Below, in pieces: positions 28,603-38,433 of a stretch of DNA of 43,790 nucleotides (positions are counted from its first letter, which is position 1; each line of letters begins with the position of its first letter). The translations under genes were made by a program, and so were the position numbers. Origin of the DNA: a virus; IMG/VR virus record IMGVR_UViG_3300033145_000463, positions 1 through 43,790 of that record; one strand, given 5' to 3'. The notes beneath the pieces were generated by a model. The model saw only the letters and a list, made by a program, of their open reading frames with translations, did no database searches and was not told where the DNA came from.

Positions 28603-29484
28603 TTATTCTGAATATTTAGTTTCATAACATACTGTTTTTGACCCTCCTAATCTATTCCTTATAGTTGCGCCAGTGCCTGAATCAAAAATACATAGTGATC
28701 CGTCAGTATCGGTGTTTAAAACATCTCCGATACTCCAAGCAATAGTAACCGTACCATCTGATTGTATAGAACTCATCGCACTCTCGTTATCTCCATCTAC
28801 CCAAATTAAACATTGTTGAGTAGTAGCATCTGGTAATGCTATTGTAGCTTCATCTGCAACAACCTCACAGCTTCTTTTAATTACGACCTCACCATGTATT
28901 ATTGTACTATCAATTGTGACGTGTTTTTCAGCTACTATATTATTCTTAAAAGTACAGGCTGCACTATCTATATCTATACATTCATCATCGGCATTAAAAA
29001 TCGAGCCTGAAAAATACCCATTTAACCAATTACGGGTGACTGATCCAGAATTATAAACTCCATCAGATACCGCGTATATTGACTTTGTTTGCACATTTCC
29101 GTTTCCTATAGAAAACGCCGGTGAACCACTAATATTAAAAAATTGAATGCTTGTTCCATTTGACATAACGCGAAGATTACCTGAGGCATCAAAATATATT
29201 TTTTTATTAGCAACCATGTGAATATCGTCTGCAAAAGAACTTTTTTCTAATACAGAAATACTATCAAATGTCCCTGAACCTGTGACAGTAAAATCATCGT
29301 CAACTACTAAAGAATCTCTGATAAGTATGTAAACAGAATCGTTTGCTTTGATTATATCGACCGCTATACTATCGGCTGTCAGATGTCCGAAATTGTCTTT
29401 ATTATCAAGATTAATAGCAACATTCTGAGCCATTACAGCCATTACGATAATTAAAAAGCCTAAAAATAAAATAAGTTTTTTCAT
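28603..29484 (-). CDS. Fibre-like protein with Sec signal peptide
   Basis: 293 residues. Signal peptide MKKLILFLGFLIIVMAVMA with cleavage before Q20 (A|Q). Then repeated short beta units (ADSIAVDIIKANDSVYIL; TVTGSGTFDSIS; KIYFDASGNLRVMSNGTS) typical of long thin tail fibres, and a C-terminal domain with several Cys. A signal peptide is unexpected for a virion tail fibre. Confidence 0.7.
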   Translation of the reverse strand: MKKLILFLGFLIIVMAVMAQNVAINLDNKDNFGHLTADSIAVDIIKANDSVYILIRDSLVVDDDFTVTGSGTFDSISVLEKSSFADDIHMVANKKIYFDASGNLRVMSNGTSIQFFNISGSPAFSIGNGNVQTKSIYAVSDGVYNSGSVTRNWLNGYFSGSIFNADDECIDIDSAACTFKNNIVAEKHVTIDSTIIHGEVVIKRSCEVVADEATIALPDATTQQCLIWVDGDNESAMSSIQSDGTVTIAWSIGDVLNTDTDGSLCIFDSGTGATIRNRLGGSKTVCYETKYSE

Positions 29485-29489
29485 AATAA

Positions 29490-30473
29490 TTAATTTACTG
29501 ATCGTGAAAGTTCGAAATAATAACCATCTCTACGCTGCAGAATCATAGTATCGTCTATTGTAAATGTAAAATTACCTGCGAGTTTAAGATTTTGTCCGTC
29601 AACTATCCCATTGGCTGCTGCATTTCCTGTGAATTCTATGTATATAACTGCATAATTTGGTACTGTTATTGTCAAGCTGTCAATATCTCCTGTTGAATTA
29701 ATCACAAAATTATTGTAATTCGTCATAGTAACGGTACTATTAGGTACGTTAACCGCTAAAGTGTCTATATATGTTGTTCTAAAGCTCTCTGTTACGTTTA
29801 ATTGACCATTTATCGTGATAGAATCGGCCGTAAAATCTCCGTGTATTAAAGGGCTTGCAGTACTTGAATTATCTATGTATAATAAATCGCTTCCTGTTTC
29901 GTTATATCCTGACTGATAACCAATAAATATATTATCAGAGCCAGTACCGTTATAACCAGACGTATATCCTAAATATGTATTATTCGATCCGGTGGCGTTA
30001 TGGCCTACATCACTACCAATTAATGTATTATTCGACCCGGTTAAGGAAATACCAGAATTATATCCAATTAATGTATTATTCGATGTTGTAGTTAGCGCAT
30101 ATCCTGATTTGTAGCCAAATAAAGAATTATTATCTCCTGTTGTAACTGCATTTCCAGCCAAAGACCCCGCCCCAGTATTGTAATTTCCTGACGAAACTGT
30201 GATATTAGCAAGAGCGTTAGTTCCTAAGCTCATATTGTCATTTCTGGTTAATTTAATAACGACATTGTCATCTATTTCATACCATTTGTCTGTATTAATG
30301 ATTTCAACAGCATCAATAGTATCGAGTACAAATAAAGAGCTATCGAAAATTATATTTTCAGTTCTCGCCCTTGCGGTATCAAATACTAAATTCCAATATG
30401 TCCAATCAAATTGAGCTTTTAAGCTAAGTGTAGCCAGTAAGATAGTTATAATTAAAATAAATTTTTTCATCAT
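29490..30473 (-). CDS. Fibre-like protein with Sec signal peptide and head-type repeats
   Basis: 327 residues. Signal peptide (MMKKFILIITILLATLSLKA|Q, cleavage after residue 20). Residues about 80-200 are tandem units such as NTGAGSLAGNAVTTGDNN, LFGYKSGYALTT, LIGYNSGISLTG, GYTSGYNGTGSDN, the pattern of trimeric beta-roll fibres. C-terminal third is a beta domain. Its start overlaps the previous stop by four bases. Confidence 0.7.
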   Translation of the reverse strand: MMKKFILIITILLATLSLKAQFDWTYWNLVFDTARARTENIIFDSSLFVLDTIDAVEIINTDKWYEIDDNVVIKLTRNDNMSLGTNALANITVSSGNYNTGAGSLAGNAVTTGDNNSLFGYKSGYALTTTSNNTLIGYNSGISLTGSNNTLIGSDVGHNATGSNNTYLGYTSGYNGTGSDNIFIGYQSGYNETGSDLLYIDNSSTASPLIHGDFTADSITINGQLNVTESFRTTYIDTLAVNVPNSTVTMTNYNNFVINSTGDIDSLTITVPNYAVIYIEFTGNAAANGIVDGQNLKLAGNFTFTIDDTMILQRRDGYYFELSRSVN

Positions 30474-30859
30474 ATTTGCTTTTTAATTGTATAATGTAAC
30501 GTGCAAGTAGCCGCTGCGGTTGCTTTGAATGTTGTACTTGTGAATGTTTTTATCTGAACAGCAACCCCATTGCCGTTAGAATCAATTCCTTTTGCCTCAA
30601 CTACATACGTAGCATCATCCATCGCTGAATTAAACGTTACAGTAGCTTCAACATCAACTGTTAAAGACTCTTTTCCTGATCTTAAATTTCCGGTAGAATT
30701 TAGCATATACAGAAGTGCTGTGTTTAGCTCATCTCCGGTAATGCTACCGCCTGATGTGATGTTTGTATTGATATAATTTAACACCGTTGTATAATCTTGC
30801 TGCGCCTTTAATGTAAAGGTAGATAATGCAATGATTACGATAATTATTAACTTTTTCAT
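30470..30859 (-). CDS. Small secreted beta protein (A|Q signal peptide)
   Basis: 129 residues from the ATG at 30859 (MKKLIIIVIIALSTFTLKA|Q, then QDYTTVLNY). An ATG at 30871 adds MLEN but spoils the signal N-terminus. The mature part has a short helix region and a beta sandwich-like C-terminal half (TYVVEAKGIDSNGNG; CTLHYTIKKQI). Function unknown. Confidence 0.65.
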   Translation of the reverse strand: MKKLIIIVIIALSTFTLKAQQDYTTVLNYINTNITSGGSITGDELNTALLYMLNSTGNLRSGKESLTVDVEATVTFNSAMDDATYVVEAKGIDSNGNGVAVQIKTFTSTTFKATAAATCTLHYTIKKQI

Positions 30860-30883
30860 GTTTTCTAACATATTTTAGATTTG

Positions 30884-30915
30884 TAAAATTAATTAATTTT
30901 TAGTACTTTTGCAAA
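30884..30915 (-). promoter_or_regulatory. Promoter for the fibre operon (TTTG-N20-TAATTTTA)
   Basis: Minus strand TTTG at 30912-30915, TAATTTTA at 30884-30891 (last base off consensus), spacer 20. The same bases also hold a plus-strand promoter pattern (TTTG 30880-30883, TACTTTTG 30904-30911). Confidence 0.45.
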
Positions 30916-30923
30916 CTTTTTTA

Positions 30924-32303
30924 TTAGTAATGTTCATGATTTATAATTTCGTAAGGAATATCTATTGTAACTTGATACAAATCAACTGCTCCGTCTACTT
31001 GTTCGACTACAATAACACACGAACTAACAGCCCTATATATTGTCGCATCAATTTGACCTGTTGTATAAAACTCGCCTGTTGTTGATGACGTTACCGGACT
31101 TGTTCTGTTTGTGTAATTTTTAAGAAACATAGCATTTTCACGACTTGCAAATATTATGAATCTTACTATTTTGTAATTCAGAGAGCCTGATATGTCTATT
31201 TTTCCAATAGCCAATAAAGCATTTTTATATTCAATATCTGATGATAAAAGTTTTGGTATTAGTTTAGTATAAAATATTTTTGATTCTGAATCAAATTCAT
31301 CAGTAACATGAGAGGCTGTGTATAGGCTTATGAATGATAATCCTGCGATATTTGATTCTAAAATACTATGCTTTAAGGGATCACTAACAGGTTGCCCGCC
31401 GTCAATATAATTAGCTCCATTCGTGTCATAGAACATAAAACTAACCTTTTTCACATCTGTACCGGCCAACCTTGTTTCTGATAATGTACCGGCAATCACT
31501 TTTATATGATAGGTTTTTAAGTTTCCAATATCCTGAATAATAACATTTTCAGCAAATTCTAAGAGTTGTAAATTATGTGATTCTTTGGCTATGATCGTTA
31601 GTTCGTACCTATCATATAATATGCTTTGTATTCTTCTTTGCCTCTCAAAATTTGGTTCTGATTTTGTGCTATGAGTATCTTTTGTAAGAAATTCAGTAGT
31701 CATAAATCCCTCTCTCTTAACCCTATTCATAGATAAAGGAAAATACATTACATCATTAAAGCTGTCAGGATAGATGTTCTGCAAATCAGAACAAGTTAAC
31801 ACTAACCCCTTAAATGCAACACCAGTACCGCCAGTCTCAGATATATAAAAATCTTCGTTAAAATCATTGTTAAAATCACCGTCAACAGAATAGGTATTTA
31901 GCGGAGGTAGATAACAAAAAGGCTCTGATATAAACTCATGATCTCCAGACCCGTTGTTAACCTTGATGTAAAACTCATACATTCCAACCTTAAATTCTGC
32001 TTGTTCTGCAAGTGCCTTGTAATATACATAATCATAAGAAGTGCCACCAATTATTGTAAGTAATGAAGTTGATAAACTTTCTGTTTTTTGTATTGTTTTT
32101 GTCTTTCCTGAGATGGTTATCCTACGAAACGAAAGGGTAGTAACAGTAATCGCAGCCCCAGATTTTGGAACATTAGGAGAAATAAAAGGTAATAATTTAA
32201 GCGAATTACAAGCTTTCATGCCACTCTGATAATAATTGAAATAGCCTGTTTTCTGCCAATCTTGCAGGGCGTTTATGTCTCGTATTGTTAAAAATCCTTT
32301 CAT
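30924..32303 (-). CDS. Tail tip/baseplate-like structural protein
   Basis: 459 residues, beta-rich, no family named with confidence. It follows the large distal-tail-like gene (ATGA overlap) and precedes the fibre operon, the place of hub or tip proteins. The middle (QRRIQSILYDRYELTIIAKE) and C-terminal half have mixed alpha/beta form. Structural role inferred from gene order. Confidence 0.6.
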   Translation of the reverse strand: MKGFLTIRDINALQDWQKTGYFNYYQSGMKACNSLKLLPFISPNVPKSGAAITVTTLSFRRITISGKTKTIQKTESLSTSLLTIIGGTSYDYVYYKALAEQAEFKVGMYEFYIKVNNGSGDHEFISEPFCYLPPLNTYSVDGDFNNDFNEDFYISETGGTGVAFKGLVLTCSDLQNIYPDSFNDVMYFPLSMNRVKREGFMTTEFLTKDTHSTKSEPNFERQRRIQSILYDRYELTIIAKESHNLQLLEFAENVIIQDIGNLKTYHIKVIAGTLSETRLAGTDVKKVSFMFYDTNGANYIDGGQPVSDPLKHSILESNIAGLSFISLYTASHVTDEFDSESKIFYTKLIPKLLSSDIEYKNALLAIGKIDISGSLNYKIVRFIIFASRENAMFLKNYTNRTSPVTSSTTGEFYTTGQIDATIYRAVSSCVIVVEQVDGAVDLYQVTIDIPYEIINHEHY

Positions 32304-34552
32304 CTTTTCCTTCCTATAAATGTTGCATGTTCGTTATTTAACGGTACTTTTAAGCTAACCGGGATCAAGTCGCCTGCCTCTGTTCTTACTAATTCATCAA
32401 AAGGCACTTTAGTTTGATCTTTTATCGGGCATCTTATTTCGATTAATTCTTTATCGAATTGTAATTGATTATTCGCAAAGGTAATATCTTCCTCGTTTAT
32501 TCTACCTTCTTTGACAGGCATTTCGTGCTGTAGATAATTTTCATCACACCCAGATACTGATATTAAAGCGTTTGCAGTATTTTGCCCTGATAATGCCCCT
32601 TCTGTCTCAAGTGTTCTGTATTTTACTTGTACAACTGTTAATATTGCTGTAAAGTTAGTTGCTTCTCCCGTATTATTTTTAAGTCTAATTACCTCACTTG
32701 TTTGAGTTAATTGAACATAAAATATATTATCACCACCTATTAAGTTAAAATCCTGACCATAAAAATTAAGATATGGCATTACTCCGTTATTTAAAGCCAT
32801 GTTAATATTCACCCTTACTAATGCGCCTTTTGCAACATCTAATACATTTGATAGCGTAGTAGCTCCAAGCCCTCCGCCTGTTAATATTGCTGTTATTGTT
32901 GTTGTTGGATGATCATAATTAAAGGTAGTATAACCGCTATTAAGCATTTCAGTAATTTTATTACTTCCAGTTGTTGTAGTAGTAGCAAACATAACAAGTT
33001 GATTGGCTGAATTAACCGGATAGCTTCCCGGGACATTCTGAACACCCCATACGTCTGTAAATATTTTGCTTAATTGGAATTCTTTCGTTTTATCAAATAC
33101 ACCATCTAATTTTGGGAATAACATATCTACTCCCTGATGATCTATTTCAAAGGCTGTTACAACTCTTTTTAGTCGGTTATATTTATCATCTGTAATTATT
33201 CTATATTTCTTGACATTCGCTGACCATGCCCCGCCTTGAAAAGTAGTCAAATCTTGCTCAGGATTACTACCCTGAGAAAAGGTGTTAAATACTTCTGTGA
33301 TATGCTTTAAAAAGAACTTGCTACTTGTGATTTTCCAATATATTTTAAATTGAGTTTTGATAAATTCAAATATTTCTGCTAAATTCAGATTACAAATAGT
33401 TGCGGGAGTGTCTTTTTCGTCCCCTTCTGATAAATCAATATCTGAAATACCCGCTAATGTTAAGTATCTCAAAGGATATTCTGGTCCTACTTCTTTAGTT
33501 TTAAGATAATAAAACGAATCAGTTGCTTGTACTGTCTCATCATAAGGACTTGTACTGTGTTGCAATAAAGGCTGCGTATCCTCAAAAGTCAATGAACTAT
33601 CGGCAAATCCTATTAAAAACTTCAACACATCTGTCAATAGTCTATTGCGGGTATATTCAACTGAATCATCATAACTTGAAATATCTAAAGTCCAATAAGC
33701 ATAATTGATAGTAACGCCTGTAACAATGAAATTAGCAAAATCAGTAGAATCTATTGCAGAATATGGAACTTTAGCATATTTATGATAATCCTTACCATTT
33801 ATAACAACAGATTCATTTAAATCAATATATCCATCTGGCGGGTTTTTTTCTCCTCCAATGTCTAATGTATAAATTATTTGTCTTTTCCATGTAGTAATAA
33901 CCTTGAATATATGAGTATAAATGACAGGTATCATAGTATCATCCTCAGAGCAACCTTGCCTGTCATAATTACTTTGGTATTCTATCCATCCCTTTGCGCT
34001 TGGAAAAGCATCTATACAGCTTGTTGCACGAGTTTGAGTATTAAAGAAACCCGCATCTAACATATTAACAACATTTGCAGCGCACGAATCTTGTTCTGTT
34101 GGGTATGAAAATGTTTTTTCACAAGACACTTGTTCAATAACCGCCTTTTTATCAACTGTGTTCAGAACTCTCGGGACTGTTTGCAATATATTTTGTGCAT
34201 TGTCTAAATTACGCAATATCTCTGCATAAGCATCAATAGCCTCTATTCTGCCTTTGATTATAGAAGGCCCTTCGTCTAATGTTTGAATAAAATAATAACC
34301 CTCAAATGTCTCAGTAGTCTCAAATATTTTTATTCCAAACTTATAATTATATTGGTCAAATAAGGTCTTAATTGCATTAAATACGTCAGGTTTAAATTGA
34401 GGACTACCGGAAAATTCATCTATCCAATATATTTCATCTTCAATAGCCTTTCTGGTTATGTCCAGATCATCAATATTCAGTAAATATGGAGTTACATCAA
34501 CCCAACCACCATCAATGACAGGTGTATCAATATTACCGATATTTAACTTCAT
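32300..34552 (-). CDS. Large distal-tail/baseplate protein
   Basis: About 750 residues. I prefer the ATG at 34552 (MKLNIGNIDTPVI), just downstream of the tape-measure stop; ATGs at 34564 and 34570 are possible. The N-terminal 100 residues (GGWVDVTPYLLNIDDLDITR) look like a distal-tail Dit/Tal-type start. Four Cys near residues 145-185 may form a small metal site. It follows the tape-measure gene as hub proteins do. No peptidase motif seen. Confidence 0.65.
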   Translation of the reverse strand: MKLNIGNIDTPVIDGGWVDVTPYLLNIDDLDITRKAIEDEIYWIDEFSGSPQFKPDVFNAIKTLFDQYNYKFGIKIFETTETFEGYYFIQTLDEGPSIIKGRIEAIDAYAEILRNLDNAQNILQTVPRVLNTVDKKAVIEQVSCEKTFSYPTEQDSCAANVVNMLDAGFFNTQTRATSCIDAFPSAKGWIEYQSNYDRQGCSEDDTMIPVIYTHIFKVITTWKRQIIYTLDIGGEKNPPDGYIDLNESVVINGKDYHKYAKVPYSAIDSTDFANFIVTGVTINYAYWTLDISSYDDSVEYTRNRLLTDVLKFLIGFADSSLTFEDTQPLLQHSTSPYDETVQATDSFYYLKTKEVGPEYPLRYLTLAGISDIDLSEGDEKDTPATICNLNLAEIFEFIKTQFKIYWKITSSKFFLKHITEVFNTFSQGSNPEQDLTTFQGGAWSANVKKYRIITDDKYNRLKRVVTAFEIDHQGVDMLFPKLDGVFDKTKEFQLSKIFTDVWGVQNVPGSYPVNSANQLVMFATTTTTGSNKITEMLNSGYTTFNYDHPTTTITAILTGGGLGATTLSNVLDVAKGALVRVNINMALNNGVMPYLNFYGQDFNLIGGDNIFYVQLTQTSEVIRLKNNTGEATNFTAILTVVQVKYRTLETEGALSGQNTANALISVSGCDENYLQHEMPVKEGRINEEDITFANNQLQFDKELIEIRCPIKDQTKVPFDELVRTEAGDLIPVSLKVPLNNEHATFIGRKR

Positions 34553-34556
34553 TATC

Positions 34557-37157
34557 TTAGACATATACACTCTTTTTATTAGGGCTTATAAACATATCTT
34601 CTCCATTCTTTCCTTTTAAATGATAAGGCATATTCTTTAATTGTTCTGTATGGTCATTAAGGTCTTTTCTCATACCTTTCATTTCATCGACTTGTAATTG
34701 TAGTAAACGTTCGCTATAAGCCATTTGAACGGTATTTATCATAAATCTATTATCTGCTTTGTTTATATCAAAATCATCTGTATTCATTTGATTGGTAATG
34801 TCTCTAAACATATCACCATATTTTGATGAAGCTGTACGATTAAGTATTCCAATATCTTCACCACCTTCAACTTCTACATAATCACTTAAAGGCTCACCGC
34901 CTGAACTATGTCGTTTTCCTGATGCTCTTACAACACCATCCTTAATTACTCCACCCGTCTCTAATGATTGAGCCTGTGATTTCTGGGTAGTATAAGCAGC
35001 TAACATTGACACAACCCCTATACTTGCAGCGATAACGCCCCATACACCCGCTTTACTTTCGGCTGCGTAGATTTGTGATATTGCAGTTACTAAGTTGCCT
35101 ATTTGTTCAATCAATTGTAATGCTTGTTGTTGTTTGACTGCTTTTTCACGGTCTTTTATATTTTCGTCTCTTAATGCTTTTTCAGCTTCTACCTTATCTT
35201 TAAGCACTTGAATATCCGCAGCTGCTCCCGACTGAACAAGTGTCATTTCTCTGCCTATTCGCCTTTCAAGTCCTTCGATATTTTTATCGTTACGAGATAT
35301 TGCGAATTCCTCTTCTTTTATTTTTGCTGCATTAATAGTTTTAAAATAATCGAATGTGATCTTGACAACTTCACGCATAGCAGCCTCAGATGCTTGTTTT
35401 TTAGCCAATCGTTCAGCTTCTTTTTTATTAATCTCATCAAAACGTGCCATTTCCTCCTCATGGTATTCTTTGGAAAGCTCATTAGATATCCTTCGTGCAT
35501 CATTAAGCCTGTTCTTTTTATCCTCAATTTCTTTTAATGTCTCATATTCGAGTCCTAACACTTCAAGTTCATCCTCATCTGTTTCGAGTAATAATTTCTT
35601 TAAATCTATTGTTTCTTTAATGACCTCATTGCTTTCTATCCTTACTTTCTTTGCATCATTTAGCTTTTTTTGCTCTTTTGCTAATTCTGTTGTTTCTTTT
35701 ACGAGTAAAACGGCAGATTCTTTAGATAAATGATTTGACTTTGCCATTGCAGCAATAGTTTTCTTTAATACATCCACCTTAATCTTACCTTCTTTATTAA
35801 AGAGCATTTCCTCTTCAATCAATTTTTCTATAACTTTTACAGATAATTCATTTGCCTGGATTATTGCCTTTGCATTCTTAATTGCCTGAACAGGATTAAA
35901 AATATCATCTATTTTTATAGTTCCTTTTTCAAGATTGTCAATAAATAAATTAAATTGATCGTTTGTTTTAGATAATGCCTCTGTCATGCCCCCTGCACCA
36001 ACCAACATAGCTATCAATCTACCATGCGCTTCCTGTGTGTCTCCCAGAGCGTTTTGGAGCTGTACTAAACTCCCAGTTCCAACCTCTGCGGCTGCTTCTG
36101 CTTGTCCTTCGAATGCTGCTGCAAGATTACCAACAGCACTTTCTAACCGCTCATTACTACCAACTGCACCTGTTATCTCAATACCGTATCTTGATAATGC
36201 GTTCGTTGAACTACCTAAAGACTTAGCAACCAACTTAAAAGCATCATTTGCGTTAATACCTTGTGCTTCTGCAAAGTCAAGTATTGCCGGAGTTACCTTT
36301 TTTATCTCTCTTTCAGTCAAACCCATTTGAGCTAAAAATGCCTGTCCTTGTATAATTGCCTCGTCTCCAAACTTAGTTTTAGCCTGTAATGCGCTTGCTT
36401 GTCTTAATAACGCCGTGCTTACTCCTCCTAGAGCAACTTCTAAGCTCTTTTGTGCTTTTATTTGTTGGTCATAAGATTTCATTGCAGCACCAAGCACCCT
36501 GCCAACTGCCTTAAATGCAGCAACCACAGCAACTACTTTCATTGCCATCATTGAAAATCCTTGTCTTAATTTTCCTAAGGCACTACCATAATTCCCGATG
36601 TTCATTTTCTGCTTAGTCATTGCATCGGACATTTTACGGGTCTTTACTGTATTCCGGTCGATAACCCTGTTTAACTTGTCAATCTTTGCACGTCCTTTAT
36701 CTGTTGCTGCGCTAACTGCGTTTCTTCGTTGTCTTAAAATAGCGTTAGCAGCATTGAGTTGATTTATAGAGCCTTTTTCAGCTTGTTGAAACCTTGTTAA
36801 TTTTCTTGATGCTTGCGATTGTTTTTGTGTCGCTGTCTGTACTTGCTGTAATGATTGCGCTTCTTTTGTTTGTGAAGTAACTAACTTAGCTGTACTCGAT
36901 TGTAATTTCTTTTGTAGCTTTATTTCTTCTTTCTGTACGGCTGTTAATTGCTTAGTGGTTTTTACAACCTTTTTTTGATTCTCCTGTAGTTTCTTATACC
37001 CCCCATCGTCTGATAATTTAATTGCCTTGCTTGTTTTGGCTAACTCCAACAAAGATGTTTGAAGCTTGCCAACTTCTTTAGAAAGTCCGTTAACTTGCTT
37101 TTGCAGTTTCTTAACACCGCCCTCGAATATATCAGTATCTTTTATTTTCTTAGCCAT
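34557..37157 (-). CDS. Tail tape-measure protein
   Basis: 866 residues. Long coiled coil in the first 200 residues (KKLQKQVNGLSKEVGKLQTS), an Ala/Gly-rich hydrophobic part (SMMAMKVVAVVAAFKAVGRV near 197-216; GVIAASIGVVSMLAAYTTQ near 703-721) and more charged helices between, the usual tape-measure composition. Length would set a tail of roughly 130 nm at 0.15 nm per residue. No sheath or T4-type baseplate gene is present, so a siphovirus is inferred. Confidence 0.88.
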   Translation of the reverse strand: MAKKIKDTDIFEGGVKKLQKQVNGLSKEVGKLQTSLLELAKTSKAIKLSDDGGYKKLQENQKKVVKTTKQLTAVQKEEIKLQKKLQSSTAKLVTSQTKEAQSLQQVQTATQKQSQASRKLTRFQQAEKGSINQLNAANAILRQRRNAVSAATDKGRAKIDKLNRVIDRNTVKTRKMSDAMTKQKMNIGNYGSALGKLRQGFSMMAMKVVAVVAAFKAVGRVLGAAMKSYDQQIKAQKSLEVALGGVSTALLRQASALQAKTKFGDEAIIQGQAFLAQMGLTEREIKKVTPAILDFAEAQGINANDAFKLVAKSLGSSTNALSRYGIEITGAVGSNERLESAVGNLAAAFEGQAEAAAEVGTGSLVQLQNALGDTQEAHGRLIAMLVGAGGMTEALSKTNDQFNLFIDNLEKGTIKIDDIFNPVQAIKNAKAIIQANELSVKVIEKLIEEEMLFNKEGKIKVDVLKKTIAAMAKSNHLSKESAVLLVKETTELAKEQKKLNDAKKVRIESNEVIKETIDLKKLLLETDEDELEVLGLEYETLKEIEDKKNRLNDARRISNELSKEYHEEEMARFDEINKKEAERLAKKQASEAAMREVVKITFDYFKTINAAKIKEEEFAISRNDKNIEGLERRIGREMTLVQSGAAADIQVLKDKVEAEKALRDENIKDREKAVKQQQALQLIEQIGNLVTAISQIYAAESKAGVWGVIAASIGVVSMLAAYTTQKSQAQSLETGGVIKDGVVRASGKRHSSGGEPLSDYVEVEGGEDIGILNRTASSKYGDMFRDITNQMNTDDFDINKADNRFMINTVQMAYSERLLQLQVDEMKGMRKDLNDHTEQLKNMPYHLKGKNGEDMFISPNKKSVYV

Positions 37158-37281
37158 CTACTTGCTCAAATTTATATCCGAATAATAATTTAATCCTCCA
37201 TTTGATTCTGATAATCCAAAATCCTAAAGGCATTATCTTACTTGCCTTTTTTAAAAGAAATATAAATAAATTAATTTTCAT
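37150..37281 (-). CDS. Small basic hydrophobic protein before the tape measure
   Basis: 43 residues (MKINLFIFLLKKASKIM at the start), overlapping the tape-measure start by eight bases and the previous stop by 11 bases. May be real by its position between coupled genes, function unknown. Confidence 0.4.
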   Translation of the reverse strand: MKINLFIFLLKKASKIMPLGFWIIRIKWRIKLLFGYKFEQVDG

Positions 37282-37969
37282 TGCTTTTGCTTTCGTTATA
37301 CATATTAATCCATGTAAACCACTCTTTTACAGGACAAGTATAAACATTAATTTTTTCATGGAATTTTGATTGTATCATTAATCTTTGCTTTGTTAATGAT
37401 ATTGGTTTGCTATCGCTTTTTTGCATTTCAGAAAGTTCACGGGCAAATATTCTTAACCTTGTTATTTTGCTTCTATTTCTGTTTAATTCATTATCAATAG
37501 CTTCTTTATAGTGATCTGTACGAATTAACTTCATGCTCTTAACACCTAACTCACGTAATTGATCGAAAGATTCCATGTAATCAGATGACCGGAATTCACC
37601 TAATTGCATGGATATTAGTAAAGAATTGATTAAAATGAATTGTGTTTGAAGATAATCCTTTGATTTTTCTTTGTAAATTATGAGTTGCTGAAATTCATCA
37701 AGTCCAAATTCATCAATTTTCTGGTAAGTTATTTCTTCGTAAATAGGTGCGAGCTGCTCAATATCCAAATCAGGTAGATTGTCGTATTTTTTAAGTATAA
37801 GAAGGCAACGAAGATCGCCGGTATTTAGAATCCTGTCATAATTCCAAATAGGCAAAGTATCAATACTATCATAAACCTTTTCCGATGTAGAAAATTTTTC
37901 TTCCTGTTCTTCGCTGCCTCTCTTTGTCCATAAGATCGAAACAGCGTTTACAATCCGTTTTAACAACAT
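37271..37969 (-). CDS. Tail-region protein (possible tail-assembly chaperone)
   Basis: 232 residues, helical and charged. TLPIWNYDRILNTGDLRCLL (38-57) is a pattern I associate with Bacteroidota phage proteins between tail tube and tape measure. By position it may be the tail-assembly chaperone. Its first 100 bases overlap a second ORF (37869-38033) in another frame. Confidence 0.65.
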   Translation of the reverse strand: MLLKRIVNAVSILWTKRGSEEQEEKFSTSEKVYDSIDTLPIWNYDRILNTGDLRCLLILKKYDNLPDLDIEQLAPIYEEITYQKIDEFGLDEFQQLIIYKEKSKDYLQTQFILINSLLISMQLGEFRSSDYMESFDQLRELGVKSMKLIRTDHYKEAIDNELNRNRSKITRLRIFARELSEMQKSDSKPISLTKQRLMIQSKFHEKINVYTCPVKEWFTWINMYNESKSNEN

Positions 37970-38033
37970 AATACTGCTCCTTATACTTTTTTGTGAACTT
38001 ATCCGCTAACCTCTTAGCCTGATCTAATGTCAT
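37869..38033 (-). CDS. Overlapping small ORF in tail region
   Basis: 54 residues (MTLDQAKRLADKFTKKYKEQ at the start, then YYVVKTDCKRCFDLMDKE). It overlaps the 232-residue gene by 101 bases in another frame and the previous gene by 20. Phage tail chaperones often have overlapping frames, but here joining the two would need a +1 shift, and no slippery site stands out. Confidence 0.45.
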   Translation of the reverse strand: MTLDQAKRLADKFTKKYKEQYYVVKTDCKRCFDLMDKERQRRTGRKIFYIGKGL

Positions 38034-38433
38034 CTTGTAGCCTTTCAATTATCTCAGGAATAATGAAGCCAATACTTTCGTCTGTTAGTCCGAATATCTC
38101 CTCGCCCCACTCCTGTTCTAACTTTTTTGCCTTATCATCTTTGCTGTAAAGCTGAAAAAATCCTTTACGATATTGGACGAAAAAGCCTCTATGAAAAGCC
38201 CCCGTATCTCTTAATGTTATCCTGTCAATCGGTTGTCCTTCTGATTTTTTATGCGCTATTGTTCTTTGAGCATAAGGCATCGGTAGTGGTTGCCCGTCGC
38301 TATCAATGCCTTTTTTAAAGAGTTGCATTTCAGTATTGAGGTCGATGATCTGCTCCTCCATCTTCTTAAGTATCTTTTGATAGATTTGCTCTATATTGAT
38401 ACCCTCAAACCGTTTGACAAGATCCTCCAACAT
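38014..38433 (-). CDS. Tail-completion/virion-morphogenesis-like protein
   Basis: 139 residues. LFKKGIDSDGQPLPMPYAQR (38-57) and ITLRDTGAFHRGFFV (72-86) resemble phage morphogenesis proteins of the HK97 gp10 / Mu G sort, which help join head and tail. It starts at the last base of the tail-tube gene. Confidence 0.6.
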   Translation of the reverse strand: MLEDLVKRFEGINIEQIYQKILKKMEEQIIDLNTEMQLFKKGIDSDGQPLPMPYAQRTIAHKKSEGQPIDRITLRDTGAFHRGFFVQYRKGFFQLYSKDDKAKKLEQEWGEEIFGLTDESIGFIIPEIIERLQDDIRSG

